64,000 bases of DNA from UBA1369 sp964571725 (GCA_964571725.1 CAZNDB010000001.1:410059-474058), one strand, 5' to 3'. Positions 41,234 through 51,066 are shown, counted from the first letter of the stretch. The notes: generated from the letters alone by a model not told the origin. Program-made: numbers and translations.

Positions 41234-42736
41234 CTATTTAGTGGTGGTGGTTTTGGAGGCTGCAGCATCTGCTGTTTCTTTGGCTTTCTGATCGTCTTCC
41301 GAAATCAACGGTGCCGGCGGAAGTATCCCGTCCGCAGGCAAAATCTTGTTGATATCATCTTCGGCAGTTCTCATGGCAGTGGTCGGACTGCTGGTAGTAG
41401 CCAAAACGCTGTCTATGGCTTTTCCGAATATCTGCAGATACAGATCCCAATCATAAATCAAAATACTTTCGGCATAACCAACCTGTTCAGCAAACACACC
41501 ATATACGGCATCCTGTTTTTGCGTCTCTATCAGATCTCTTCTGGAAGTCGGCCGAAAAGTCTTCTGGTTGTAATAGGTTAAATTATCTTTGGACGTTACG
41601 AACATCAGAAAGTCCCAAGCCACCTCCGGATTTTCAGAATTTCTGCTTACAGTTTCCACAAAATAATTGGCAAAGGTATCTCTTTTTTCCGTGGATGTAG
41701 CAGGATCATTGACCTGGGGTACCGTGGAAATCTTGATTAAATCGGGATTTATCACCGGCACGCCGTCACGCTTCAGTTGTGCGATTTCAGCCTTTATCTG
41801 TTCATAGAGATAGGAGTATCCGAAAATTGTGGCCACCTTCCCTCTGGCAAAAGCTTCCACCTCCTTCACGTCGGATTTAGGATCGGACATATATTCATTC
41901 CAGGAATAGTTCTTTTGTGAAGCAAGTCCGAAACTCGTATAAAGCTTCAAGGCTTCCGTAGCGGGATTATAGGAAGCACTAGTCGTGCCCACTGCGTTTT
42001 GTTTGGAAAATTGCGCCTGCGTCAGTTTTTCGTTATAGAAATCAACTTTATACTGGAGCATCAGCAAATACAAAATATCCATGGCCCGCGCGATATTGTC
42101 CGCTCTGCCCATCGCGGTACCGGCTACCTCAAATCTTTCAAAGCTGTTATCGGCTTTGGTCAATTTAAATACATCGTCCTTGAAACCTTCCCAGGTCGGA
42201 GCAGGTTTCCCTCTGGAAGGAACTCTATCCTCATACAAACCTTTATTATAATACAAGGCCAATGTATCCACCGACATAGGCAAACCGAACACCTTTGTTT
42301 CCCCATCCCGGGGATCGGCAAAAACCAGATCTTTTTCCGCTACGCTGACGAAGGTATCGGCAAAATCTTTGGGACTGCCCATTTTGGTCGGCAGTGCCGA
42401 AATCTTTTTGGCATTTTTTTTAATCCAGTAATTCGGCACTGAAAAAATATCCGGACCCTCCCCTTCGGCCAGTTCATTCAGAATAGTCCGGTAATAGTCT
42501 TCCTGATTTTCAAATTTCTTATATTTGATGGTGACATTGGGATGCGTGGCCTGGTACTGCTGAATTAACGGCCTCATCAAATCCTCCTGATCAAACAGCT
42601 TATAGTAAACTAACTCCACTTTCAGGGCGGCGGGAGCTTTTTTGGTTGTCTCTTTTTTGAAACACCCCGTAAATAATGAAGCCGATACCAGAACTATCAA
42701 TAAGACGGCGAGATATTTTTTAATGTTGATTTTCAT
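41234..42736 (-). CDS. family 1 extracellular solute-binding lipoprotein (sugar type)
   Basis: A 500-residue protein with a lipobox LFTGC (Cys25) and the MalE/UgpB-type fold (VELVYYKLFDQEDLMRPLIQQYQ; ELAEGEGPDIFSVPNYW). The C-terminus is rich in Ala, Asp and Thr. It would bind a sugar or oligosaccharide outside the membrane. There are no permease or ATPase genes beside it, only glycan genes (an O-antigen-ligase-like gene after it, a GT2 gene before it). It may work in glycan capture or have a structural role. Confidence 0.88.
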   Translation of the reverse strand: MKINIKKYLAVLLIVLVSASLFTGCFKKETTKKAPAALKVELVYYKLFDQEDLMRPLIQQYQATHPNVTIKYKKFENQEDYYRTILNELAEGEGPDIFSVPNYWIKKNAKKISALPTKMGSPKDFADTFVSVAEKDLVFADPRDGETKVFGLPMSVDTLALYYNKGLYEDRVPSRGKPAPTWEGFKDDVFKLTKADNSFERFEVAGTAMGRADNIARAMDILYLLMLQYKVDFYNEKLTQAQFSKQNAVGTTSASYNPATEALKLYTSFGLASQKNYSWNEYMSDPKSDVKEVEAFARGKVATIFGYSYLYEQIKAEIAQLKRDGVPVINPDLIKISTVPQVNDPATSTEKRDTFANYFVETVSRNSENPEVAWDFLMFVTSKDNLTYYNQKTFRPTSRRDLIETQKQDAVYGVFAEQVGYAESILIYDWDLYLQIFGKAIDSVLATTSSPTTAMRTAEDDINKILPADGILPPAPLISEDDQKAKETADAAASKTTTTK

Positions 42737-42741
42737 ATTTC

Positions 42742-43704
42742 TTAGAGTCTGTTTTCGTTATTATTATAATAACTATAGCTTTTTTTACCACCCTTTTTCA
42801 ACCCCCTCAAAAAATATTTTTTCGATAAACAATAAAAATATAGATTGTGGTACTTATCCCCCGATAACTTTTTCATCAACCGCAAAACAGCAATCACGGG
42901 GAAAGAAGCTATCAGCCTCAAAACGGCAGATTTGAAAAATCCCGGCACCTTGGCCAGTTTTGGATATTTCTTATGAATCAGCCAGGCCGATTTACCTACC
43001 GCTTCCATGCGCAGGGGCAAAGATTTCTCATCCATATAGTGATGATGATAGGCAACCGCCCAGGAGTTGTAATAAAGCTTCATGTTGGCTTCTTTTTCCA
43101 GCCTGTACCCCAATTCAATGTCTTCCCACCCATAACCGGAAAATATCGGGTCAAAAGGATACTTGTCCAACAATGATTTCTTTATGGAAATATTGGAGGT
43201 ATAGAAAAAATTATAGTCTGCCAGCTTCTTGCCATGCAATTTTTCATAGGCGAACTGATGACCGCCAAAACGCCCCATCACCGACGAGCCGTTTACCATC
43301 CACTGCATGAAAGTATTGGTTTTTAACTCCGGATGCCAGGCCGTGAAACCCAATACCGCGGAATTTTCCTCGGGATAAAGATAATGAAACTTCTGATGTT
43401 CATACAAAAAGTCCTGCGTGGGAATGATATCGTCACCGATTAAGACCACAATCAAGCCACGAGCTATTTTCAAAGCGGCGTTTCTGGCAATCCCCTGTCC
43501 CTGATTTTTCTGTTTCAGGTAGACAAGGTTTTTATGGTTTTTCTGGAATTCCTTAACTATTTTTCCGGTATTATCCGTACTCCCGTCGTTCACTACGATC
43601 ACTTCATAATCGATTTCCTGAACCGATTGGTGATAAAGAGCCGCAAGAGTTTTTTTCAGAATGTCAGCCCGGTTATAGGTCGGTATGACAACGCTAAAAA
43701 ACAT
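42742..43704 (-). CDS. glycosyltransferase family 2
   Basis: A 320-residue GT-A enzyme. It begins FSVVIPTYNRADILKKTLAAL, has VVNDGSTDNTG and the loop LIGDDIIPTQDF (the DXD-like site), and GYGWEDIELGYRLEKEA for acceptor-side catalysis. No transmembrane segment; the tail is basic. The ATG is at 43704, in the 3' arm of a strong hairpin; homology starts at the second codon so no later start exists. Likely a surface-glycan sugar transferase. Confidence 0.9.
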   Translation of the reverse strand: MFFSVVIPTYNRADILKKTLAALYHQSVQEIDYEVIVVNDGSTDNTGKIVKEFQKNHKNLVYLKQKNQGQGIARNAALKIARGLIVVLIGDDIIPTQDFLYEHQKFHYLYPEENSAVLGFTAWHPELKTNTFMQWMVNGSSVMGRFGGHQFAYEKLHGKKLADYNFFYTSNISIKKSLLDKYPFDPIFSGYGWEDIELGYRLEKEANMKLYYNSWAVAYHHHYMDEKSLPLRMEAVGKSAWLIHKKYPKLAKVPGFFKSAVLRLIASFPVIAVLRLMKKLSGDKYHNLYFYCLSKKYFLRGLKKGGKKSYSYYNNNENRL

Positions 43705-43736
43705 GTACTATTGGTTAAACCCAACCAATAGTACAT
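43703..43736 (-). terminator. hairpin and T-run after ssb, overlapping the GT2 start codon
   Basis: On the minus strand a 14-bp perfect stem (ATGTACTATTGGTT with AACCAATAGTACAT, six-base loop) is followed by GTTTTTTAG. That is a terminator for ssb, but the last bases of the stem are the GT2 ATG and the T-run is its second and third codons (Phe-Phe). Confidence 0.6.
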
Positions 43737-43761
43737 TATTTGTTCCGAAACATAAACATTC

Positions 43762-44142
43762 TTATTGTTCTTCCACCGTAACCAGCTTTATTTCGTCTAC
43801 ATCCCTGTTCTTTTTATAAGTTATGAAATTAATTTCTTCTGCATGCACTTCGGTAATTTTTTTTGAATTACCTTCCTTGTCCTGGAACTGATTGTTTTTC
43901 AGTTTTCCTTCCACCAGCACGGCCGATCCTTTTTTCAAATGCTCATTACAGATTTCAGCCAGTTTTCTCCATACAACTACATTATGGAAATCAGTCTGTT
44001 CCTTCTTTTCTCCTTCCTTGGTACTCCAGTTTCTGTTGGTGGCCAGTGTAAATTTAGCCATTTTTATTCCTGATTCCAGTTCGGTGATTTCAGGATCCCT
44101 GGTCAGGTTACCGATCAGCAAAACCTTGTTCAAAGTTCTCAT
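43762..44142 (-). CDS. ssb: single-stranded DNA-binding protein
   Basis: A 126-residue OB-fold SSB: LNKVLLIGNLTRDPEI, ATNRNW and DFHNVVVWRKLAEICNEHLKKGSAVLVEGKL (in parts). The C-terminus ends VTVEEQ and lacks the usual acidic tip ending DDDIPF that recruits partner proteins. The OB domain is complete. It is on the minus strand with a hairpin terminator after it. Confidence 0.92.
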   Translation of the reverse strand: MRTLNKVLLIGNLTRDPEITELESGIKMAKFTLATNRNWSTKEGEKKEQTDFHNVVVWRKLAEICNEHLKKGSAVLVEGKLKNNQFQDKEGNSKKITEVHAEEINFITYKKNRDVDEIKLVTVEEQ

Positions 44143-44264
44143 GGGAAATTATTAAGTAATAAACAAACACAAATTACTTCCCTGTTCTTTTCCCTTGATG
44201 AAATTTACGTTTCAAATTTATTAAATTGGGATAAACTGTAACAAAACAAATTAATTTGACCAAT

Positions 44265-45455
44265 ATGGCAATAAAAAACTTTCTTGATGCAAACCTGAGA
44301 AACAAGAAGGTGATTTTGCGGGTGGATTATAATGTGCCGCTCAAAGGTACCAAAATTACCGATGACAACCGCATCCGTGAAAGTCTCGCCACCATAAAAA
44401 CTTTGCTGACCAATGACTGTAAAATAATCATTATTTCTCATTTGGGCAGACCGGAGGGAAAAGCAATGCCGGCACTGAGCCTGAAACCGGTTGCCAAAAA
44501 ATTACAGAGGCTGCTCGGTAAAAAAGTTATTTTTATTAATAAAACACTTGGGCACGAAGTGGAAAAAATTTGTGCCAACCTTAAACCTAGACAAATTGTA
44601 CTTCTGGAAAATCTCAGATTTCATAAAGAGGAAGAACATAACGATCCTCAATTCGCCAGGAAACTGGCACAGCTTGGCGAAATATACATTGACGACGCTT
44701 TTGGTTGCGCGCACCGGGCACACGCGTCAATTGCCGCGATTACGGAATATTTGCCCTCCTTTGCCGGTGCGCTTCTGCAAAAAGAGGTCGATAATCTGAC
44801 TCCCCTTCTCCATAGTTTAAAATATCCGGTGACAATGATCATCGGCGGAGCCAAAATCGACACAAAAATCGACCTGATCAAAAGTTTTGCCGGACGTGTT
44901 GACCACTTCATTATGGGAGGGGGCATTGCCAATACTTTTCTGGCCGCCAAGGGATATCATCTCGCGGAATCTCTGGTGGAAAAGGAAAAACTGTCCGTGG
45001 CACGTGAAATAGAAACTTTAATCAGACGGAAAAACAAAAATGTTCACCTGCCGGATGACTACATAACTGCTTCACGAATCTCCAACTTCGTCAAAACCAG
45101 TCGTTTGCAAGGCAAAAGTATTCCCAAAGGTCAGAAAGTACTGGATATCGGCCCACATTCGGCCTCCAGATTCGCCGAAATTATAAAAACCTCGAAAACC
45201 ATCATCTGGAACGGCCCGCTGGGAGTGACAGAATTCAGACCGTTCCGCAACGGCACCCGTATTATCGCCAAAGCCATCGTTTATGCCACTTCCAAAGGAG
45301 CCCGCAGCATTTTGGGCGGCGGAGACACGGTAGACGCCATCAAAGTTCTGAAAATAAAAGCCGCTAAATTTACCCACGTGTCTACGGGAGGAGGAGCCAT
45401 GCTGGAATTTCTGGAAAAAAGCACCTTACCGGGACTGGAAGTACTGGAGAAATAA
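44265..45455 (+). CDS. pgk: phosphoglycerate kinase
   Basis: A 396-residue PGK. Motifs: KVILRVDYNVPL, HLGRPEG, VLLENLRFHKEEE, GGAKIDTKIDLI, and the nucleotide-binding GGGDTVDAI near the end. It makes ATP in glycolysis. Only this glycolytic gene is in the window. The ATG at 44265 is preferred over an in-frame TTG three codons earlier because the family N-terminus begins near IKNFLDANLRNKKV. Confidence 0.96.
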   Translation: MAIKNFLDANLRNKKVILRVDYNVPLKGTKITDDNRIRESLATIKTLLTNDCKIIIISHLGRPEGKAMPALSLKPVAKKLQRLLGKKVIFINKTLGHEVEKICANLKPRQIVLLENLRFHKEEEHNDPQFARKLAQLGEIYIDDAFGCAHRAHASIAAITEYLPSFAGALLQKEVDNLTPLLHSLKYPVTMIIGGAKIDTKIDLIKSFAGRVDHFIMGGGIANTFLAAKGYHLAESLVEKEKLSVAREIETLIRRKNKNVHLPDDYITASRISNFVKTSRLQGKSIPKGQKVLDIGPHSASRFAEIIKTSKTIIWNGPLGVTEFRPFRNGTRIIAKAIVYATSKGARSILGGGDTVDAIKVLKIKAAKFTHVSTGGGAMLEFLEKSTLPGLEVLEK

Positions 45456-45467
45456 CTCCTATATAAT

Positions 45468-48176
45468 TTACTGATCTGCGCTTTCCGCAGGTAAATCCAG
45501 CTTCGGTTTTAGCGGTTCCTTTTTATCTTTCAACAGCAGATCGTTTTTATTAACAATAACTTTCTTTTTAGGTTCCTCCAGTGATTTTACTTCCTCCGGC
45601 CCGGCAATAGCCGAATTCGACTCTTCATCTATATCTATCCCCTTACTCCAGCGCATGATTTTATCTTCCACGACCACGCGCGGTGAACAATACCTCTCAC
45701 GCGCCAAACGAATAACCTTTTCCTTTCGATCTTCTTCCGCTTCAAACTGAACGGGAGGATTGGTGGCCAATGAAAAGGTTTTGGAAGGCATCCCGTCAAT
45801 CAAAAGCCTCATATAGGCAGTAAATTTACTCAAATTAACCAGGTCATTAGGCATCGCCTCTTCCGCAAATTGTCCGGAAAGATATTCCGCGTCGTCAAAG
45901 CCAACCTGATAACTGAGAATTGTACCCACATTGCCGAATACCGCGTCTCTTACTTCTTCAGGCATCTGGGCAATATACTGATTGGCCATGGTCAGGTTAA
46001 GTTTGTATTTTCTGGCCTCGGATAAAATCGTGGCAAATGAATCAGTGGCAAAGTTCTGAAATTCATCTACGTAAAGATAAAAATCCACGCGGTCTTTTTC
46101 CGGAATATTGGCGCGGCTCATGGCGTCAATCTGGAATTTGGTAATAATCATGGCACCAAGAAGAGAAGAGTTGTCTTCTCCGATCTTTCCTTTGGACAGA
46201 TTAACAACCACAATTTTTTTATTGTCCATGGCCCAGCGGAAATCAATCTTTGAATTAACCTGGCCGAGAATATTTCTGACTATCGGGCTTGAAAGGAACT
46301 GTCCAACCTTATTTAGAATCGGTGAAATAGCCTCAATTCTCTGTCTGGGTTCCATCATTTCAAACTCATTCAGCCAGAAACTTTTCACCAGTGGATCCTG
46401 AATCTTTCTTATTACCTTCCTGCGGAAATCGGAATCCTGTAAAATTCTCGGAATCCCCAGCATGGTAGTATTGGGATATTCCAGAAGCGACAGAATAACG
46501 TTACGTAAAATGTGTTCCAGACGGGGACCCCAGCTGTCAGCGTAAATTTTCTTAAAAATTCCCACCAGCCCGGAGGCAACTATCGTGTTCAGAGAAGGAT
46601 CAATGTTCTCCAGCATATTAAAGGCAATCGGCCAGTCACGGTCGGACGGATCCACAATAATCACGTCATTTGTTCTTCTGGAGGGGACGAAATTCAATAC
46701 CGTCTCAGCCAAATCTCCGTGCGGATCAACAACCGCAACTCCTCTTCCGGCCTGTATATCGGCATAAATCATATTTTCCAGCAGGGTGGACTTACCCATA
46801 CCTGTTTTACCGATAATGTACATATGTCTGCGCCGGTCCAGAGTTTTAATGCCGAATTGCATGCTGACGCCGCGGAAATTAGTGGTACCTATGGCCGTCA
46901 CCGGTGCCTCCAAATCATTGGTGGCTTTGGGAAGATCATTTGGCGGTTCAATTTTCTTGGATCTTACCCAGAAAATATTGGGCGTCTGTACCGTAATATT
47001 GGGCAAATGGAAGATAGTGGCCATTTCCTTAACGTTTAACAAAAATGGATTCTCCAGAGTTCGTTTCCGGTATCTATCCACAATTGAAGGATCTCGATAA
47101 ACCTTGGCCAGCGCAAAACCGTTCAAATCCGGCATGTTAAACTGTTTAAATGAACCGGCAATCTCCTTCAGTTTAACCAGAGAAACCGCATGATTTTTCT
47201 CTTTGGGAATGTAGACAATACGAATATTTACGTTAAAAAGCAGGCCCGAGAGCTTTTCCTTGGCCGGTAACATTTGTTTCTCATCCTTCACAGCATCTTC
47301 AGCCGGTTTGAATCTTTTTGGACTCATGACTAAAGTGACCGGAAAAAGAACGATTCTTTTAAGTTTTGGGGCTTTTACAAAAAAATTGAAATACCATTTC
47401 TTAATAAACTTCTTCTTGATAGCCGAAAATGCCTCAAAAGCCTTCTGCAGATACTTCCCGCGTTTTTCCGAAACCGGGCTGAACACATATTGTATCCAGG
47501 CCTGCTCGTCCGGATCGGAAAACTTGGCCAAAGTAGCGGTAATTGCCGATAAAGGATCCACGTTCATCTTGGTGGATTTGTCTTCGTACTGGCCGTATTG
47601 CTTAATCGGGAAAAAATCAAAATTGGTGAGCGACAACTCTGCCCCCACCGCGGTTGAAAAGGTATTGATGGTATTAAACTCCAGAGCTTCGGTCGGTTGA
47701 TGAATAACAATTTGTTTATCACGTCCCTCATTGCTGTCATTCTGAACAATGTTTTTAGCCACTTCCACAGACTGCGGAATGGCATAATCCGGGACTTCCT
47801 CAATTTCCACAAAAGGATACTGGGCATAGATCTGCCCTTCCACCAGATTGCGCAAACGTGCGGGAAATTGAACATAAAACCTGATACTTCTGCCAATATT
47901 GGCAATTTCAAAAGAAATCTTTTCCGGATTCACTCCACGCAGACGGTCAAGCAGTCCGATCTCCGAAACAATGCTGTGAATCGTTGAAAATACCTGTTCG
48001 GCAACCAGCGGCCCTGCTTCATTGTCCTTGGCCACCCTAACCATCAAAACCATCGACTTTTCCTGTCGCGAATCCTTCTTTTGACTCCAGGAAGCCAAAA
48101 TCTCTAAAACTATCATCAGCAGATAGATGGCCAGAACTCCCCCCAGCACCAGATTTATGATCAAAACCCCGTTCAT
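45468..48176 (-). CDS. VirD4/TraG-like (TraD) secretion ATPase
   Basis: A 902-residue protein. One transmembrane segment near residues 7-27, a long N-terminal region with a DUF8128-like or T4CP-type outer part, then a RecA-like ATPase domain: Walker A GKTGMGKST near 456-464 and Walker B FYLYVDEFQNF near 700. Also DRDWPIAFNMLENID and LTMANQYIAQMPEEV are typical of conjugative coupling ATPases. The C-terminal tail is charged. It may power a type IV secretion-like or pilus system with the pilin-like and PrgI/TraC genes elsewhere in the window. Confidence 0.85.
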   Translation of the reverse strand: MNGVLIINLVLGGVLAIYLLMIVLEILASWSQKKDSRQEKSMVLMVRVAKDNEAGPLVAEQVFSTIHSIVSEIGLLDRLRGVNPEKISFEIANIGRSIRFYVQFPARLRNLVEGQIYAQYPFVEIEEVPDYAIPQSVEVAKNIVQNDSNEGRDKQIVIHQPTEALEFNTINTFSTAVGAELSLTNFDFFPIKQYGQYEDKSTKMNVDPLSAITATLAKFSDPDEQAWIQYVFSPVSEKRGKYLQKAFEAFSAIKKKFIKKWYFNFFVKAPKLKRIVLFPVTLVMSPKRFKPAEDAVKDEKQMLPAKEKLSGLLFNVNIRIVYIPKEKNHAVSLVKLKEIAGSFKQFNMPDLNGFALAKVYRDPSIVDRYRKRTLENPFLLNVKEMATIFHLPNITVQTPNIFWVRSKKIEPPNDLPKATNDLEAPVTAIGTTNFRGVSMQFGIKTLDRRRHMYIIGKTGMGKSTLLENMIYADIQAGRGVAVVDPHGDLAETVLNFVPSRRTNDVIIVDPSDRDWPIAFNMLENIDPSLNTIVASGLVGIFKKIYADSWGPRLEHILRNVILSLLEYPNTTMLGIPRILQDSDFRRKVIRKIQDPLVKSFWLNEFEMMEPRQRIEAISPILNKVGQFLSSPIVRNILGQVNSKIDFRWAMDNKKIVVVNLSKGKIGEDNSSLLGAMIITKFQIDAMSRANIPEKDRVDFYLYVDEFQNFATDSFATILSEARKYKLNLTMANQYIAQMPEEVRDAVFGNVGTILSYQVGFDDAEYLSGQFAEEAMPNDLVNLSKFTAYMRLLIDGMPSKTFSLATNPPVQFEAEEDRKEKVIRLARERYCSPRVVVEDKIMRWSKGIDIDEESNSAIAGPEEVKSLEEPKKKVIVNKNDLLLKDKKEPLKPKLDLPAESADQ

Positions 48177-48215
48177 CTTTTATTTTATCAGTGTTTATTT
48201 ATTATTTTACCTTAT

Positions 48216-48650
48216 TTAAGGCCTAAAGTCTATATAGCGATGTATCAAAATCATGGCCGCCAGCTCATCCTCCGTAGACTTTCTCTGTCTCGGGTCTACC
48301 CCCAGCTTTTTTAGCATCTCATTGGCCTCATATGAACTGAAAGACTCATCCACAAATTCCATTACCGTTTTAAGCTGTCTGGACACTAAATATTCCTCCA
48401 ATTTCCCGGCAAAGCTGCGAATTTTGGTTGTTTGCAGGGTTTCATCACCGGCCCTTCCCATCGGCAAACCAATCAATATCAATTCTATCGGTTCATCTTT
48501 AACCAATTCTGAAATTTTATTAAAAACCTCCTTTTCCTCTCTGTTCTTGATCACGCCTCTGCCAAACGCCATTTGCCTGTCCGGATCGGACACTGCCAGC
48601 CCAATGGAAGCGGCACCATAATCGACAGCCAGGATTTTGCCTTTTGACAT
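48216..48650 (-). CDS. ruvX: RuvX/YqgF Holliday junction resolvase-like protein
   Basis: A 144-residue RNase H-fold protein: ILAVDYGAASIGLAVSD (first Asp), LILIGLPMGRAGDE and VDESFSSYEANEML (catalytic Glu/Asp), ending with DELAAMILIHRYID. It acts in rRNA processing or Holliday junction resolution; the family role in 16S maturation is better supported. Eight bases before it on the same strand is rplI. Confidence 0.93.
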   Translation of the reverse strand: MSKGKILAVDYGAASIGLAVSDPDRQMAFGRGVIKNREEKEVFNKISELVKDEPIELILIGLPMGRAGDETLQTTKIRSFAGKLEEYLVSRQLKTVMEFVDESFSSYEANEMLKKLGVDPRQRKSTEDELAAMILIHRYIDFRP

Positions 48651-48658
48651 AAATATAT

Positions 48659-49108
48659 TTAACTCGGATCTGCCTTTATAATCAATTTGATATGGGCTTT
48701 CAGGCCTTCAGCAAGCTTAATCTCCACATCATGCGAACCAATTTCTTTCAAATGAATTTTGCTGGCGAAATTTGATTTGTCCAGACGAATTTTGACCTTA
48801 TTTACCAGTTCCCTGATCAAGTCTTCGGCACCGATTGAAGCATAGAGATTGTTCCCCTTGGCTTTGCCGTTAATAACAATTTCCAAACCATCTAGCTTCT
48901 TCTTAACCAGACCGGCTTCCTCTTTTAATCTCTCGCTCTCAATTACTTCCTTCTGTTTCTTTAACTCCGCCTGTTTGACCGCATCCGGAGTAGCCATTTT
49001 AGCCATTTTCCTCGGCGACAAAAAGTTCAAAAAATAACCATCGGCAACATTCTTTACTTCGCCCTTTTTTCCAACCCCTTTGACATTTTCAATAAATATT
49101 ACCTTCAT
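48659..49108 (-). CDS. rplI: 50S ribosomal protein L9
   Basis: A 149-residue L9. It starts MKVIFIENVKGVGKKGEV and continues NVADGYFLNFLSPRKMA, followed by the long helix and the C-terminal domain (VNKVKIRLDKSNFASKIHLKEIGSHDVEIKL, in parts). The ATG at 49108 fits the conserved N-terminus; an upstream in-frame ATG would overlap the next gene's end. L9 is missing from some Patescibacteria, so its presence is informative for placing the genome. Confidence 0.95.
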   Translation of the reverse strand: MKVIFIENVKGVGKKGEVKNVADGYFLNFLSPRKMAKMATPDAVKQAELKKQKEVIESERLKEEAGLVKKKLDGLEIVINGKAKGNNLYASIGAEDLIRELVNKVKIRLDKSNFASKIHLKEIGSHDVEIKLAEGLKAHIKLIIKADPS

Positions 49109-49124
49109 ATTAAATCTGGTTAAA

Positions 49125-50822
49125 TTATTTGCACTCACTACCTATACACCAATCAGCTATATTTACAAAACGATCGCTGATGTACGAGAGATTTTCCAAT
49201 TTAAAGTTCTTCAGCTTTCCGTCAGTTAAAAACAAATAACTGGGACGATACAGAAACAACGCGGGAGCTTCCTTGGAAATTATATCAGCCAGCTTATTTT
49301 GGCGATCCTCTTTTTCTTCCTTATCAAACGTTGACCTGATTTTTTCAATTTGCGAGTCAGCTGCCAGATTTCTGAAATTAGAAAGATTTAGACCGTCTTC
49401 CTTAATCTGGCTGGAATGCCAAAAAGGAAATGTGTCGAGGTTATAGCCCATACTCTGTCCCGCCAGGATCATGTCATAGGTTTTTGTTCTGATGGCTTCC
49501 AGATATTCCTGTTCAGGCAAGGCTTTTATTTCCACTTTAATGCCACCCTTTTTCCAGGCTTCAACCAAAAAAGCTGCAGTTGCGTTTATTTCAGCTGCCT
49601 GTGCTGAACCTTCTTCGTATTGTCTCACCACCAGCGAAATTACCAATTCCTTCTCGTCCTTATCCCTTCTGTAGATCTCACCCGGTAAAATTTCGCCCTT
49701 GTCGTCCTTTTTAAATTTATAGCCACTGTCAAAAAGTGCTCCGTTGGCTTCCTGTAAACCCGGCTTGTTTAGCCATTGCTTTTGATCCAATTCCAATAGC
49801 GGCGTGTCTATTCTAATTTTATTTTCCAAAGTCTTCATCAATTCATCCTTATCAATCAGTTTAATCATGGCAATTCTTACCTTCTGCTGTTTCAGTATCT
49901 GACTTTCCATATTGAAAAATACGGCACTGTATTGTGGCAACTGATAGTTTTCCGTTTTGAAACGGGTATCAGACAGCAGTTCAAAAAGTTTTCCCGATAT
50001 CCTGGAAACAACGTTTACCGATGCTTTATCCCTGAGTAAAGACTCTTCATCGGGAAATATTTTAAATCTCACCTGTGAAATCTTCGGCTTTACGGCGTAA
50101 TAATCAGCAAATTTTTCCAATGAGACCTTTTGCTTACCGTTATTTTCGGTTTCTACCGGCCCCGTTACCTTATATGTTCCCGATCCAACCGGTTGAAGAT
50201 TAAATTTATTGTTCAGCATTTCTGAAACCGGAACCTCCGCCAAGATGTGTTTTGGCAAAATTCCTACATTTAAATTGGTGATAAAAAATGAATTCTGTGA
50301 GCTTAATACAAATTTCACCGTTCTTTCATCAACCTTTTCTATTTTCACGCCCTGAAAATTAGCTTTCAAGAGAGGGTTTTGGAAATTCTCATCCTGTATC
50401 AGTCCGTAAGTAAACATCACATCGTCGGCCGTGACTTTCTGTCCGTCATGCCACAAAGCATTGTCGCGAATTTGAAAAAGATATTCTTTGCGGTCTTCGC
50501 TGATTTTCAGTGAAGCCAGATCATCCACAAATCCCTTCATCATCGGATCGTATTTCAACAAACCGGAAAAAACCAATATGCAAAGATCACGATTGGCCTG
50601 AGAATAATCGGTATAAAGAGGATTTATCAGTATCGGTTTATTGCTCACCTCACCCTCCGTGTAGACACTGCTGTCCGCAAAAGCGGACTGGGGACTGACC
50701 AGAAAATAAGCAGTCCTGAACATGAAAAAAGCAAGAATCAACAAAACCACCGCACTAATAACCTTCTCTTCCAGAGAATATGCTTTTATTACCTTTATAA
50801 CTATACTCCAAATATTTTTCAT
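49125..50822 (-). CDS. family 5 extracellular solute-binding protein (peptide type), membrane-anchored
   Basis: A 565-residue protein with an N-terminal transmembrane anchor at about 20-42 and no lipobox. The family 5 fold is clear: KPILINPLYTDYSQANRDLCILVFSGLLKYDPM (in parts), ALWHDGQKVTADDVMFTYGLIQD, and the oligopeptide-type end. Family members bind peptides or other ligands for ABC import. No permease or ATPase is adjacent. It is probably co-transcribed with rplI, which starts 16 bases after its stop. Confidence 0.87.
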   Translation of the reverse strand: MKNIWSIVIKVIKAYSLEEKVISAVVLLILAFFMFRTAYFLVSPQSAFADSSVYTEGEVSNKPILINPLYTDYSQANRDLCILVFSGLLKYDPMMKGFVDDLASLKISEDRKEYLFQIRDNALWHDGQKVTADDVMFTYGLIQDENFQNPLLKANFQGVKIEKVDERTVKFVLSSQNSFFITNLNVGILPKHILAEVPVSEMLNNKFNLQPVGSGTYKVTGPVETENNGKQKVSLEKFADYYAVKPKISQVRFKIFPDEESLLRDKASVNVVSRISGKLFELLSDTRFKTENYQLPQYSAVFFNMESQILKQQKVRIAMIKLIDKDELMKTLENKIRIDTPLLELDQKQWLNKPGLQEANGALFDSGYKFKKDDKGEILPGEIYRRDKDEKELVISLVVRQYEEGSAQAAEINATAAFLVEAWKKGGIKVEIKALPEQEYLEAIRTKTYDMILAGQSMGYNLDTFPFWHSSQIKEDGLNLSNFRNLAADSQIEKIRSTFDKEEKEDRQNKLADIISKEAPALFLYRPSYLFLTDGKLKNFKLENLSYISDRFVNIADWCIGSECK

Positions 50823-50844
50823 TTAGGCTTTTCCTGAAGGAAAA

Positions 50845-51066
50845 TTAAGCCAAAAATAAAAAGGCCAGTGAACTCAGCACAAAAAGTATCGCAAAAATAA
50901 TTGTTGCGTTAAAAATAACCTTTTCCGCACCTCTCTTGCTGGTTTGAATGGAACTGGTCGAGGTCATGGAGCCGGCTGAAAAACCGGAAGTCTTGTTTTG
51001 CATCAAAATTGCAAAGATAAGCAGAAAAGAGACAATCAATTGAAAATATTTGAGAAAAGTAATCAT
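50845..51066 (-). CDS. secG: preprotein translocase subunit SecG
   Basis: A 73-residue protein with two hydrophobic segments (about 6-22 and 50-70) around a Gly/Ser/Thr-rich loop (QNKTSGFSAGSMTSTSSIQTSKRGAEK, in parts: TSGFSAGSM and TSKRGAEKV). Both length and pattern are those of SecG, a non-essential SecYEG subunit. The ATG at 51066 is preferred over one twenty codons upstream because the added residues are polar and absent from the family. Confidence 0.85.
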   Translation of the reverse strand: MITFLKYFQLIVSFLLIFAILMQNKTSGFSAGSMTSTSSIQTSKRGAEKVIFNATIIFAILFVLSSLAFLFLA

